39,916 bases of DNA from Planctomycetota bacterium (GCA_026692885.1 JAPLNJ010001186.1:1-39916), one strand, 5' to 3'; counted from the stretch's first letter, positions 18,266-26,028 are shown. Program-made: numbers and translations. The notes: a model not told the origin generated them from the letters alone.

Positions 18266-18301
18266 GCTAGCCGCCGGTGGCGTTCGGAACCGGCGGCTAG
18301 C
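18266..18301. repeat. GCTAGCCGCCGG palindromic module
   Basis: Perfect 12-bp arms, GCTAGCCGCCGG and CCGGCGGCTAGC, with a 12-nt loop. It adjoins the broken end of the decayed gene, so it may mark the deletion or insertion boundary. No outer arms were found around it. Confidence 0.6.
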
Positions 18302-18521
18302 GTCTTGCCGCTCACTCATCGCGCCCCCAACTCGGGGCGAAAACCTGGGATTACGATCAGGGCGTTGTCCCGCGCTGTCAGGTGCGCCCCTGCGGGGCAA
18401 AAAGCGATACAGGCTCTCGCCCTTGCCATCGTGCTGACAAGCGGCATCTCTCCCATGCTCGCCCTCTGCCACAAAACTGCACGGGCGTATACCTACCACA
18501 CACGTATCAACAACCCACGGT

Positions 18522-18585
18522 AATATTCTTCCGACTGGGGCGTTATGCGACTCGCATAACACGCCCGACGCCACAAGAAGAATTT
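18522..18585. repeat. Short nested palindrome
   Basis: The inner arms GGGGCGTTATGCGA and TCGCATAACACGCCC are almost perfect, and weaker A/T-rich outer arms (AATATTCTTC and GAAGAATTT) flank them. It stands between the decayed gene and the toxin-antitoxin island. No gene was found in the remaining part of 18302-18738. Confidence 0.5.
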
Positions 18586-18738
18586 CCAGGAAACTGTTGA
18601 CTAGCCGAAGTTTAGCTGCTAGGTTCGGCCTTGTTTTTTGGCGCGCGTTGTCCCGCCGGAACGCCGTCGTAATAAGATATTTCTAGGGCGGCTGGCGGTA
18701 GAATTAGTTAGTTCGTCGCGGGAAAGGGAACCCACTCG

Positions 18739-19185
18739 ATGCCGTTACCACCGTTGACGAGCACTGGGGACTTGCCTCTCGGCGTGCATCGCGCATCCTT
18801 GCGCGAATTGGTCGATCGATTCGGTGTCGGCTCTCGGCAACGGATCGCCGTCGCGGAGCGTCTCGAACGAATTCACCGCCTCGCGATTGCCACCGGTCAC
18901 GTGTCCCGGTTTGTGGTCTTCGGCTCGTTTATCACCGACAAAGGCGACCCGAATGATGTCGATGTGTTCATCGTGATGCACGACACCTTCGATGCCGGCA
19001 AGCTTCGTGGGGAAATGGCACTGGTCTTCGATCACGCGGCAGCGGATGCCCATTTTGGCGCCAGCGTGTTCTGGGTGCGTCGCTTGGCGGCTATGGGCGG
19101 CGAACAAGCCACGATAGAATACTGGCAGGTGAAACGCGGGGGCGGGCAACGCGGCATTGCGGAAATCGTCGAGGAAACGGCATGA
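18739..19185 (+). CDS. MNT-like nucleotidyltransferase-fold protein, probable TA component
   Basis: 148 residues. The core motif is FGSFITDKGDPNDVDVFIVM, where G62-S63 and D73/D75 match the GS-x10-DxD signature of minimal nucleotidyltransferases (DUF6932-like). MNT proteins usually pair with small partners in toxin-antitoxin systems and can modify the partner with a nucleotide. Here the partner is the next gene, whose ATG overlaps this stop by 4 bp (ATGA), implying translational coupling. Which of the two is the toxin cannot be told from sequence. GGGAAAGGGA upstream may serve as ribosome binding site. Confidence 0.7.
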   Translation: MPLPPLTSTGDLPLGVHRASLRELVDRFGVGSRQRIAVAERLERIHRLAIATGHVSRFVVFGSFITDKGDPNDVDVFIVMHDTFDAGKLRGEMALVFDHAAADAHFGASVFWVRRLAAMGGEQATIEYWQVKRGGGQRGIAEIVEETA

Positions 19186-19388
19186 TCAATAACGATCTAG
19201 AACTGGAGACCACCCTGGAGCGAATTCGGCACTTCCAGGCTCAGCTTGCCCATCTTCGGAGGATGGAAACGCACCCGGTCAACTACCGGCTGTCTGCCGC
19301 TGGCTTCTTGGCCGAAATCGACCGGATGCAGTTGGATGCCCGCGAATACCTCAGCCTGCCCGCCGACGAATTGGCGGCCACGGTCTGA
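19182..19388 (+). CDS. Small helical partner of the NTase-like gene
   Basis: A 68-residue, mostly helical protein (LERIRHFQAQLAHLRRMET, then AAGFLAEIDRMQLDAREYLS). It overlaps the preceding gene by 4 bp. No DNA-binding motif is obvious; I recognise this type only as a common small companion of NTase-like TA genes, not by a named family. It is inferred to bind or be modified by its neighbour. Confidence 0.6.
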   Translation: MINNDLELETTLERIRHFQAQLAHLRRMETHPVNYRLSAAGFLAEIDRMQLDAREYLSLPADELAATV

Positions 19389-19417
19389 GAACCAATGGCC
19401 TCCCGTCGAGCGACGAA

Positions 19418-19508
19418 CCAGCGGATGCAATTGACCGGGGACCGCGGTCAACGTCGGTGGTGATTTCGGGGTCGGTCGCCGCGGTCCCCGGCAACTGATC
19501 CGTGTCGT
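19418..19508. repeat. Hairpin spacer after the first TA module
   Basis: It starts CCAGCGGATG, then has perfect 13-bp arms CCGGGGACCGCGG (19435-19447) and CCGCGGTCCCCGG (19479-19491), then CAACTGATCCGTGTCG. The spacer after the second TA module (20216-20293) has the same plan and the same edge sequences. Canonical integron attC core sites (RYYYAAC/GTTRRRY) are not present. Confidence 0.55.
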
Positions 19509-19537
19509 TCGGCCGTTGCCGCCAGCTGTTGTACATG

Positions 19538-19567
19538 TTGACAACACTGAGCGGGTGTTGGTATCTT
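19538..19567 (+). promoter_or_regulatory. Promoter and possible operator of the DUF6516 pair
   Basis: A consensus TTGACA (19538-19543), 17-18 nt spacer and TATCTT at -10 lie just before the toxin ATG at 19575. The palindrome TGTTGACAACA covers the -35, and CAACAC/GTGTTG form a second inverted pair across the spacer. Both are plausible sites for autoregulation by the downstream winged-helix antitoxin (inference). Confidence 0.5.
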
Positions 19568-19574
19568 CTCCAAC

Positions 19575-19871
19575 ATGAAGGCTTCGCTCCTGTTTCATCA
19601 ACGGGTCGTGTACGCAGAGAATAGGTTCGCGGAGCTTGTTCTCTGGTCGCTTCCCAAGCCCTTGGCCAGCTCACATCACTCGTTCAAATATCGGCTGGCA
19701 TATGTGGTCAACGGAGAATGTGTTCTTCGCTACGACAACGAGACGGGTAAGGGCGATCACCGACACTTCGGTGGTGAGGAGCGCCGTTATACATTTACGG
19801 ACCCTGAGAAGTTGGTGGCCGACTTCCAGAATGGCATTGAGAGGTGGAACCGTGAAAACCGTGACCCTTGA
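19575..19871 (+). CDS. DUF6516-family toxin
   Basis: 98 residues. The pattern FAELVLWSLPKPLASSHHSF, KYRLAYVVNGECVLRYDNE, GKGDHRHFGGEE and LVADFQNGIERWN is that of the DUF6516 family, annotated as toxins and paired with small HTH proteins. Conserved basic and histidine residues (YR, KGDHRH) could form an RNA- or nucleotide-binding site, though the mode of action of this family is not established to my knowledge. It has a good promoter upstream and overlaps the next gene by 20 bp, typical of TA operons. Confidence 0.75.
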   Translation: MKASLLFHQRVVYAENRFAELVLWSLPKPLASSHHSFKYRLAYVVNGECVLRYDNETGKGDHRHFGGEERRYTFTDPEKLVADFQNGIERWNRENRDP

Positions 19872-20199
19872 AGTTAGGGCTCCCAAGGATGCTATGGCCG
19901 GGTTTGCGAAGACCTGGATGTCGAAGAAACCGCAGAACTCGGCTCGAATCGCTTTTGCAACACCGGAGTTGTTGTTGTCGGTGCTAACGGCCAAACGCTG
20001 GGAACTGCTTAAGGTTCTGTGTGGAGCGGGTCCAGTTTCCATTCGGGAGGCGGCGCGCCGAGTTGAACGAGACGTGAAGGGGGTTCACTCGGACGTCACC
20101 GTATTACTGAACGCTGGCTTGTTGCAACGCACCGAGGATGGCGCTATTGAGTTTCCTTACGAGGCGGTAAAGGTGGAGTTTTTGTTGCAGGCGGCGTGA
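19852..20199 (+). CDS. Winged-helix antitoxin of the DUF6516 pair
   Basis: 115 residues from a GTG start preceded by GAGGTGGAACC. A MarR-like winged helix covers about residues 40-110: LLSVLTAKRWELLKVLCGAG, SIREAARRVERDVKGVHSDV and LLNAGLLQRTEDGAIEFPYE. It is the expected repressor/antitoxin of the upstream toxin gene, with which it overlaps by 20 bp. An alternative start further upstream would run through the toxin gene in another frame and is rejected. Confidence 0.75.
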   Translation: MKTVTLEVRAPKDAMAGFAKTWMSKKPQNSARIAFATPELLLSVLTAKRWELLKVLCGAGPVSIREAARRVERDVKGVHSDVTVLLNAGLLQRTEDGAIEFPYEAVKVEFLLQAA

Positions 20200-20215
20200 T
20201 CATCGGAGGGGGTGG

Positions 20216-20293
20216 CCAGCGGATGGACCGGATTGCGGGTTCCGGTCGTTGACTGTGGTTGGCTGGCCGGCCCGCAACCGGTCATACGTGTCG
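20216..20293. repeat. Hairpin spacer after the second TA module
   Basis: It starts CCAGCGGATG, has arms GACCGGATTGCGGG (20226-20239) and CCCGCAACCGGTC (20271-20283) that pair with one bulged base, and ends TACGTGTCG. Compare the spacer at 19418-19508, whose ends match while the stems differ in sequence. Confidence 0.55.
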
Positions 20294-20395
20294 TCCTGGA
20301 CTCGTGTTCCTCCCGGCGTTCCCAGCCGTGTGTGGTTGACAACCGTGCGTGAACGCGCGAAGTTGTTCCCAGCCGACTGAACTGCGGGGGCGACG

Positions 20396-20677
20396 ATGGA
20401 CGTCGAGTGGGATGACGCGAAGGCGGAAGCCAACGAGCGGAAACATGGTGTGTCATTCGCCGAGGCGATGACCGTCCTGGTCGACCCGCTGTCGCTCACG
20501 GGGTTTGACCCGGATCACTCAGACGACGAAGACCACTACATCACGATGGGTTTGTCGGCCGCTGGGCAATTGCTGCTGGTGTCGCACACGGATCGTGGCG
20601 AAAAGGTGCGGATCATCAGTGCCCGCAAGGCGAGCCGACGTGAGCGGAGGGACTACGAAGATGGCAACTTCCCCTGA
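20396..20677 (+). CDS. brnT: BrnT-family toxin
   Basis: 93 residues. BrnT is a RelE-fold ribonuclease that cuts RNA and inhibits translation. Family features are VEWDDAKAEANERKHGVSF at the N-terminus, the central DEDHYITMGLSAAGQLLLVSH, and the C-terminal RIISARKASRRERRDYE with conserved R, K and R residues. Spacing GGGGGCGACG precedes the ATG. The antitoxin gene overlaps its 3' end by 17 bp, the usual brnT-brnA order. Confidence 0.9.
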   Translation: MDVEWDDAKAEANERKHGVSFAEAMTVLVDPLSLTGFDPDHSDDEDHYITMGLSAAGQLLLVSHTDRGEKVRIISARKASRRERRDYEDGNFP

Positions 20678-20894
20678 CGACGCCGAATCGGTTGACGACG
20701 AACTGCGCCCGGAGTACGACTTTCGCACGATGCGAGGCGTGGTGCGGGGCAAGTATGCCGCGCGGTATCGCGAACGACTACGGGTGGTGCGGTTGGCTGA
20801 CGACGTCGCAGACGCGTTTGCAGATGAAGCGGCGGTCAACGACGCCTTGCGGGCGTACCTGCGTGGCCACCCAGCCGACTCTGGACGGACGTAA
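20661..20894 (+). CDS. brnA: BrnA-family antitoxin
   Basis: 77 residues. LRPEYDFRTMRGVVRGKYAA is the typical BrnA N-terminal toxin-binding segment, and VADAFADEAAVNDALRAYLR its C-terminal ribbon-helix-helix DNA-binding part. It neutralises BrnT and normally represses the operon. Start ATG 20661, in the end of brnT; GGAGGGACTACGAAG supplies the ribosome binding site. Confidence 0.88.
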   Translation: MATSPDDAESVDDELRPEYDFRTMRGVVRGKYAARYRERLRVVRLADDVADAFADEAAVNDALRAYLRGHPADSGRT

Positions 20895-21051
20895 CGATCG
20901 CAACCGAGCGGCGGATCGGGTCGGTCCTAAACTTAAGCCTTTTTGGCCGCCGCCGGTTGAATCGGGTCGTTGGACTGGCCGCTGCGTGGGAAGGCGTTGC
21001 GGAGTTTGGAGAGGCAAGCTGGGGCCGGGCGCGACGCTCGGCCTTTCTCGT

Positions 21052-21474
21052 ATGGCACGACGGAAACACAAACGCCGAGGCCCTCAAGGGCGGGAACGGG
21101 GCAACGCCCAGCAGGTCGTCGGCTTCTTTGCCTCGGATGGCATTGACGTCCTGTGCGACGGGGATGCCTGCGTCATCGCTGGGTCCGCGTCCGCCGTGCA
21201 ACAACTGCTTGAGCGAGGCCCCGCCCGTCGCCAGACCGTCATGACGGTTCGCCCCACCACGTTTGCCGAGATTTGGCAAGGGCTCCGACTGGGCGGCGCC
21301 TACGCCTTTGACGAACGGGCCTACGCGGAGTTTCGCCCCCTGGCCAACCGCGCCGGCGTGGCCTTGGCCGCGGAGGACTTCTCGGATCCCGGCCCCACCG
21401 GACTGCACTTCCTGCGTGTGCAACTGCTCCCCGCGTCCCGTGCCCTCCTGGACTTCGGCCTGGAAGGGGCCTGA
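21052..21474 (+). CDS. Hypothetical protein (unrecognised)
   Basis: 140 residues; I do not recognise the family. A basic N-terminus (MARRKHKRRGPQGRERG) precedes a compact domain (FFASDGIDVLCDGDACVIAG, TVRPTTFAEIWQGLRLGGAY, PTGLHFLRVQLLP). The residue pattern and codon use look like real coding sequence. There is no good ribosome binding site at the ATG, and the open frame extends upstream through low-complexity sequence. It lies between the BrnT/BrnA pair and an IS91-type remnant, so it may be accessory cargo or itself a fragment. Confidence 0.45.
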   Translation: MARRKHKRRGPQGRERGNAQQVVGFFASDGIDVLCDGDACVIAGSASAVQQLLERGPARRQTVMTVRPTTFAEIWQGLRLGGAYAFDERAYAEFRPLANRAGVALAAEDFSDPGPTGLHFLRVQLLPASRALLDFGLEGA

Positions 21475-21733
21475 ACCGGCTGGGACGGGTGGTTTGGAAC
21501 GTCAAGATTCTGGATCGCTACGAGCATGGGCAGGGGGTCGTGACGTACTTGGCGCGGTATCTGAAGGGATGTCCGATCAGCAATGGACGGTTGGTGGATT
21601 GCCGTGATGGTGTGGTGCGTTTCTGGTATCAGGACAATCAGGACGAGGACGAAGACGGCCGGGGGCGCCGCAAGATCCTGCCGCTGCCGGTGGGCCAGTT
21701 CTTGTCGCGGCTGTTGGAGCATGTGCCGCCGCC
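21471..21733 (+). pseudogene. IS91-family transposase C-terminal fragment
   Basis: LNRLGRVVWNVKILDRYEHG, GQGVVTYLARYLKGCPISNG, RFWYQDNQDEDEDG and ILPLPVGQFLSRLLEHVPPP match the second half of the Y2 transposase of IS91-family elements; the YLARYLKGCPI block contains the tyrosine-bearing helix region. The N-terminal zinc domain and the HUH motif are absent, and the sequence ends where a dispersed repeat (21734-21827) begins. It is non-functional. It overlaps the stop codon of the preceding gene by a few bases. Confidence 0.7.
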
Positions 21734-21827
21734 AGTTGGCGGGACTGTTCACACCGACTTACGTCGGGAGCTTCTCGGACGGGACCAGCTCGCAGTGACG
21801 GCATTTCGCAGTGTTACGATCAACGCC
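21734..21827. mobile_element. Solo arm of the hairpin/GGCGTTGATC element
   Basis: It matches 57-148 closely: GTTGGCGGGACT, hairpin CCGAC-TTAC-GTCGG, then TCGCAGTGACGGCATTTCGC and an end at ACGATCAACGCC. Only this arm is present, joined to the IS91 remnant. The following bases to 22047 hold a small TGCCCG-GAATGT-CGGGCA hairpin near 21870 and no gene. Confidence 0.7.
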
Positions 21828-22047
21828 GGGCGAACGCTGTGACCGCGTTCTCGGTTGTTGCTCGACTGCCCGGAATGTCGGGCAACTCACGGTGACGCGG
21901 CGATCGCGAGGCTGCCGCAGGGCTATCGGGGCAGATCCAGACGAGGAGCACGACTCTGTGGCTGTAAGCAGAACCTAAGCGGAAACGCAACCATAAGCTA
22001 GACTTGACCGAGCGTTCGAGTCCCGTCACGCGTCTTTGAACGCCGTG

Positions 22048-22174
22048 TTAGGGACCGGCGCATCAATAAGTGTCGCAAGCATAGTAGACGGCACACTCCG
22101 TGTGCCGATTTCCGCACACGGAGTGTGCGGGCTACTTTGAATAGTTCCGACAGTTATTGATATGCCGGTCCTAA
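22048..22174. mobile_element. Nested palindromic element (outer TTAGGACCGGC)
   Basis: Outer arms 22048-22075 and 22148-22174 begin TTAGGGACCGGCGCATCAAT and, on the opposite strand, TTAGGACCGGCATATCAAT. The inner module, 22084-22135, runs GTAGACGGCACACTCCGTG...CTAC and is itself a long palindrome. The right arm contains an ATG (22162) in frame with the next gene, which would give a false N-terminal extension. Confidence 0.8.
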
Positions 22175-22206
22175 GGGCGGACAACCACCTTCGAGATGCT
22201 GCCGTT

Positions 22207-23142
22207 ATGAACCTGGATACGACACACGTCGCCCGCGAACTTGACCGTCACGCAATCACGGAGACATCTGCCGAGCAGAGCGGCCTGACCGTGGTCATTC
22301 CGGTGTTCAACGAAGAGGAAGCCATCGAAGGAACGCTCCACCGCGTGATCAATGTCCTGCGGGAATTCGGCTGGCAATACGAGGTGATCGTCGTGAATGA
22401 TGGCTCGACCGACCGCACCGCCAGCTTGCTCCGACACGCGTTGGCGCGGGGGGATGTCCGGATTATCGAACATCCATCGAACACGGGTTACGGTGCCGCC
22501 CTCAAAACGGGCGTCCGGTACGCGCGCTTCCCGTGGATTGCCATCGTCGACGCGGATGGAACCTATCCCCTGGAACAGCTTCCTCACCTGGGCAAATTTA
22601 TCCGCGACGCCGACATGGTGGTCGGTGCCCGGTTCGGTGCCCAGACCCAACCGCGGGGCGTCCGTGGTATCGCTCGCAACCTGTTACGCGGCTTCGCACA
22701 GTGGCTCACCCACCGCAAGATCCCCGACCTGAACAGCGGGCTGCGGATTTTTCGCCGCGACGTCGCCGAGCGTTTCCTCCGGATTCTGCCGGACGGATTC
22801 AGTTTCACTTCGACGATTACGCTGGCGATGCTGACCCAGGGCTATCGGGTGCATTTCGAGCCGATCCGCTACTACCAACGCATCGGGCGCAGCAAGATTC
22901 GCCCGGTGCGTGACACGTTCAATTTTTTCCGGCTGATCGTGCGCACGTCGATCTACTTCGCGCCGCTGCGGGTGTTCATGCCCGTGGCGATGGTGTTCTT
23001 TACCGTCTTCCTAGCCATGCTCAGCTGGGATGTGTTTGTCAGCCGCAACTTGACCGAGCACACGCTGATTTTCTTGACCGCCGCCACGCAACTGGGGTTC
23101 TTCGCGCTGCTGGCAGACATGATCGACAAACGTTGCGGTTGA
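22207..23142 (+). CDS. Family 2 glycosyltransferase with C-terminal membrane segments
   Basis: 311 residues. GT-A fold, DPM1-like: TVVIPVFNEEEAIEGTL (28-44), VVNDGSTDR (62-70), the NTGYGAALKTG motif and the metal-binding D115-A-D117 in IVDADGTYP. Two hydrophobic segments near 250-300 (VFMPVAMVFFTVFLAML and LIFLTAATQLGFFALLADM) anchor it in the membrane. Such enzymes transfer sugars from nucleotide donors to polyprenyl phosphate or glycan. The start at 22207 avoids the repeat arm containing the alternative ATG at 22162. The GT4 gene follows after 84 bp. Confidence 0.85.
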   Translation: MNLDTTHVARELDRHAITETSAEQSGLTVVIPVFNEEEAIEGTLHRVINVLREFGWQYEVIVVNDGSTDRTASLLRHALARGDVRIIEHPSNTGYGAALKTGVRYARFPWIAIVDADGTYPLEQLPHLGKFIRDADMVVGARFGAQTQPRGVRGIARNLLRGFAQWLTHRKIPDLNSGLRIFRRDVAERFLRILPDGFSFTSTITLAMLTQGYRVHFEPIRYYQRIGRSKIRPVRDTFNFFRLIVRTSIYFAPLRVFMPVAMVFFTVFLAMLSWDVFVSRNLTEHTLIFLTAATQLGFFALLADMIDKRCG

Positions 23143-23226
23143 GGCCGCCCCGGCGGAGCAGACAGACACGCCGGGACACGCCGGCTGCAACGAGTTCGTG
23201 TTCCGACGACAGGACGCCTGCCCGCC

Positions 23227-24339
23227 ATGCGCATTCTCTACGTAATCGACCACCTGGGATTCGGCGGCGCTCAGACGGCCCTGGCCGACTTGCTCGGGGC
23301 TTGGCCCTGCCGCGCCGATACGATCCGAGTGCTTGGCTTGGGACGGAAGACCGAACTGCGCGGCCGGTTTCACGGTCTGCCCAACGTCGAGGTGACGACG
23401 CTGGGACACCGCCGCTGGGATTTGCGGTCCATCGGGGAGGTCCGGCGGATTATCCGGCTGGGATCCTACGATATCGTTCACGCGCACCTCTGCAAAGCTG
23501 TTTGCATTACGCTTTGGTCCCAGCCGAAACACGGGGCCCGACTTGTCGCCCACGTTCACAATGACATGCGTCTTGACTGGCGCATCCTGCGTCTAGCCCT
23601 CCGCCGCTGGCAGGCCCGAGCCGCGGCCGTGGTCGCCGTCTCGCAGCACGCAGCGCAGACCACTCAACGGAGCCTGGGACTACCCGGCCACAAACTGCAC
23701 GTGATTCATAATCCGACACGTGTCCTGGCGACCGACAGTCAGGCCGGTGACCTGCCCCGTGCGGCGGCTCTGCGGGTTGCCTTGGGGTTGCAGCCGTCCG
23801 CCTTCGTCGTCGGCTTCGTGGGCAGGTTATCCAGCGAGAAGGGAGTCACCTACCTCCTGCAGGCCCTTGCCGGCCTGCAATCCAGCCGCCCCGAGATCGT
23901 CGCGATTGTGATCGGGGATGGCCCGCTGGCGGAGCCTCTACGCCGGGAAGCTGAACGGCGTGGCGTGGCGGAACGCGTCCGTTTTGTGGGCTATCAACTG
24001 GATATCGCTCGTTGGCTGAGCGCCGTTGACGTCGCCGTGTTTCCGTCCTTATACGAGGGTCTTCCCGTCGCGTTGGTCGAAGCGATGCGGCAAGGCATTC
24101 CGGTGATCGCCTCCGATGTAGACGGTGTGCCCGAAGTCGTCCACCCGGAGCAAACCGGAATCCTGACGCCGGCTGGCGACGTGGCGGCTTTGCAGGCGGC
24201 GATGATGCGGTTGGCTGACGCTCGTGACCTGGGGCGGCAGTTGGCACAAAACGCGAGAGTTCTGGCCGATCGCATGTTCTCTCCGGAGCGTATCGGGCGA
24301 GAACTCCGGGCGCTCTACGGGGAACTGTTGCAACCCTGA
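23227..24339 (+). CDS. Family 4 glycosyltransferase
   Basis: 370 residues, GT-B fold. N-terminal domain: MRILYVIDHLGFGGAQTALA, the HAHLCKAV segment and VAHVHND. C-terminal donor-binding domain: FVGRLSSEKGVTYLLQALAG and the E-x7-E motif in SLYEGLPVALVEAMRQGIPV. Acts in the cytoplasm or at the inner face of the membrane on a retained-anomer sugar transfer in surface-glycan synthesis; donor unknown. Its stop lies 2 bp from the stop of the convergent methyltransferase, so the two genes end almost on top of each other. Confidence 0.87.
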   Translation: MRILYVIDHLGFGGAQTALADLLGAWPCRADTIRVLGLGRKTELRGRFHGLPNVEVTTLGHRRWDLRSIGEVRRIIRLGSYDIVHAHLCKAVCITLWSQPKHGARLVAHVHNDMRLDWRILRLALRRWQARAAAVVAVSQHAAQTTQRSLGLPGHKLHVIHNPTRVLATDSQAGDLPRAAALRVALGLQPSAFVVGFVGRLSSEKGVTYLLQALAGLQSSRPEIVAIVIGDGPLAEPLRREAERRGVAERVRFVGYQLDIARWLSAVDVAVFPSLYEGLPVALVEAMRQGIPVIASDVDGVPEVVHPEQTGILTPAGDVAALQAAMMRLADARDLGRQLAQNARVLADRMFSPERIGRELRALYGELLQP

Positions 24340-24341
24340 CG

Positions 24342-25148
24342 TCACCGGTGCCGGATCAGGAGTGCCTGCCCAGTGGGCCAATGGATCAGTGGTTCGCGAA
24401 CCGCCGCCACAAATTCGTCGCAGGCCCGTTTGGCTCCTAGACAATTCGCGAACCCGTAGTCGTCGCAGACGATCATCCCACCGCGGGCCAGACGGGGGTA
24501 GAAGAACTCCAAGCTCTCGCGCGTCGGCTGGTAGAGGTCGACATCGATGTGCACGAAGCAAAAAGTCCGGTCCGCGACCTCGGGGAAGCGAGCGGGGATC
24601 CAACCCCGATAGAATCGCACCCAGGGGAACTGCGCCAGGTTCTGGCGGGCCACGTGCTCGGCGGAGGCCAGGTCGCCGGCCCGCCAGGCCGCGACCCGCG
24701 CGTGGTCGGGCAGGTCTTCGGCGCCGGGTGACGAGAGGCCCGCAAAGGAATCGAACACATGATGCGGGCCGCGGCCCCGTTCCCGGCAGATGAAGTAGGA
24801 CGTCGCTCCCTGGTAGGCCCCGCACTCGACCGTATCGCCGGGGATTTCGGCGAGAGATCGCACCAACTCGCGCACGGCAAACTTGCGTTCAGCCGACCTC
24901 AAGTTCCGCGGACTGAACCGCCGGTAATCGCTCAGGAACTGCTCGTCCTGCAGCCAGAGCTTGAGGTCCTCGGAGACCCAGCACCGGCCGATCCACGCCG
25001 CCGCGATTTCTCCTAGCCGATAGCGGATCAGCCTGCGGTCGCTAGGCGGACCGAACAACAACCGCCGGAACGCCCAGAACAACGACCGTTTCGGCCGCGA
25101 TCCGGCCGCCGTCGCCAGCCTGCCGAGGACGGGATGGTCTACCGACAT
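24342..25148 (-). CDS. TylF/MycF-type O-methyltransferase
   Basis: 268 residues. VECGAYQGATSYFICR is the SAM-binding motif I region, VFDSFAGLSSPG follows, HIDVDLYQPTRESLEFFYP and GGMIVCDDYGF contain the Asp residues that bind the metal in macrocin O-methyltransferase (TylF) enzymes. Members methylate sugar hydroxyls of antibiotics and surface glycans; here a glycan role fits the neighbours. ATG 25148 has AAGGAG 6 nt upstream. It follows the other methyltransferase gene by 11 bp, so the two form an operon. Confidence 0.85.
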   Translation of the reverse strand: MSVDHPVLGRLATAAGSRPKRSLFWAFRRLLFGPPSDRRLIRYRLGEIAAAWIGRCWVSEDLKLWLQDEQFLSDYRRFSPRNLRSAERKFAVRELVRSLAEIPGDTVECGAYQGATSYFICRERGRGPHHVFDSFAGLSSPGAEDLPDHARVAAWRAGDLASAEHVARQNLAQFPWVRFYRGWIPARFPEVADRTFCFVHIDVDLYQPTRESLEFFYPRLARGGMIVCDDYGFANCLGAKRACDEFVAAVREPLIHWPTGQALLIRHR

Positions 25149-25159
25149 CTCAGTCTCCT

Positions 25160-25864
25160 TCACGGCGTAGCGGATGGGTCAGAGCGGACCTCTCGGCCAG
25201 GCCGAGCATGCACCACCAACTCCGTGTGGCCCAACAGCCGGCCGACCCAACGGCCCAAATGATAATAGGCCGATAACCCGGCCAGACGCAAAACGGGGCG
25301 TAGCAACCCATACGTGTTCGGCCCAAACATCGGCTCATACCGGTTGCAGATGGGAACGCCGCCGGCCTGGAACAGCAAGTTGTTGATCGTGCGGAAATTC
25401 CAACAATACAGATGGCGATGGAGGTCGGGCTGCAGGGCCGCATGGCGATGGGTTTCTTTCGGCAGGACGAGAATCAGCAGGCCGTCGTCGCGCAGGAACG
25501 AGAACAGACGGCGTAAGACGGTCAATGGAAATTCGACGTGTTCCAGCACGTGGCGGCAGAGGACAAAATGGAAATGCCGCGGCGGGATGTCCGCCTCCTT
25601 GGCGAGCGTCTCGATGCGGTGTTGCCGACAGAGGGCCAAGGCTTCGCGGCTCGCATCGTAACCGACCGCCTGGTCCAAGGCGGCGAGGTTCTGACCGATG
25701 CCGCAACCGTACTCGAGAATCTTGCCGTAGGGATGCGGGAACGAGCCGAAGTAGAGTTTGGCGGCGCAGCGCGCCTTGGTCTGGTAGTAGCCTTCGTCGT
25801 CCAGCAACCGCCGCATCACGGCGCTGTAGTAGTCACGATCGTAGTAGGCCGACGCAACGTGCAT
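25160..25864 (-). CDS. Class I SAM-dependent methyltransferase
   Basis: 234 residues. Motif I is ILEYGCGIGQNLAALD, motif II region VGYDASREALALCR, and LCRHVLEHVEFP marks the post-motif acceptor loop. LRDDGLLILVLPKETH resembles the Methyltransf_11/23 group common in glycan clusters. The acceptor is unknown. The start at 25864 lies 2 nt after the stop codon of a broken upstream frame (25867-26028), which suggests translational coupling to a gene now lost. GGAG lies about 10 nt upstream. Confidence 0.8.
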   Translation of the reverse strand: MHVASAYYDRDYYSAVMRRLLDDEGYYQTKARCAAKLYFGSFPHPYGKILEYGCGIGQNLAALDQAVGYDASREALALCRQHRIETLAKEADIPPRHFHFVLCRHVLEHVEFPLTVLRRLFSFLRDDGLLILVLPKETHRHAALQPDLHRHLYCWNFRTINNLLFQAGGVPICNRYEPMFGPNTYGLLRPVLRLAGLSAYYHLGRWVGRLLGHTELVVHARPGREVRSDPSATP

Positions 25865-25866
25865 GG

Positions 25867-26028
25867 TCACTCGTCTCCGTGGGTCTCTGCCAGAGACAGC
25901 TGGGACTGCCGCAGTACCTGCGGTGTGCGGTCGGCAAACCACCGCAAAGCCAACCCGATCAGCCCCGCCGTCGCGATCAGAGCGAAATTGCAGAGGTGCC
26001 CCCACAGGCCCAACGCTCCGACCCGACC
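25867..26028 (-). pseudogene. C-terminal remnant of a membrane protein
   Basis: An open stretch of 53 codons without a start, read on the minus strand: GLWGHLCNFALIATAGLIG, LALRWFADRTP and a stop 2 nt before the methyltransferase ATG. One clear hydrophobic helix is followed by a charged tail, as at the end of a GtrA-, flippase- or GT2-type membrane protein; I cannot tell which. Upstream the frame meets a stop and then the repeat half near 26046-26070. It looks like the surviving tail of the first gene of this operon. Confidence 0.45.

Noticed and set aside
18260..18574. Upstream extension of the golvesin-like frame
   Set aside because: Basic, low-complexity sequence with no signal peptide or domain; taken as non-coding.
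19388..20395. Spacers as classical integron attC sites
   Set aside because: The consensus core sites RYYYAAC and GTTRRRY could not be placed at the spacer ends, and no integrase is in the window. Kept only as cassette-like hairpins.
22000..22030. GTTCGAGTCCCG resembling a tRNA T-loop
   Set aside because: The flanking stem does not pair, and no D-arm or anticodon arm is found in the preceding 60 bases.
22162..22206. Upstream ATG for the GT2 gene
   Set aside because: It lies in the right arm of a nested repeat; the 15 extra residues are encoded by that arm.
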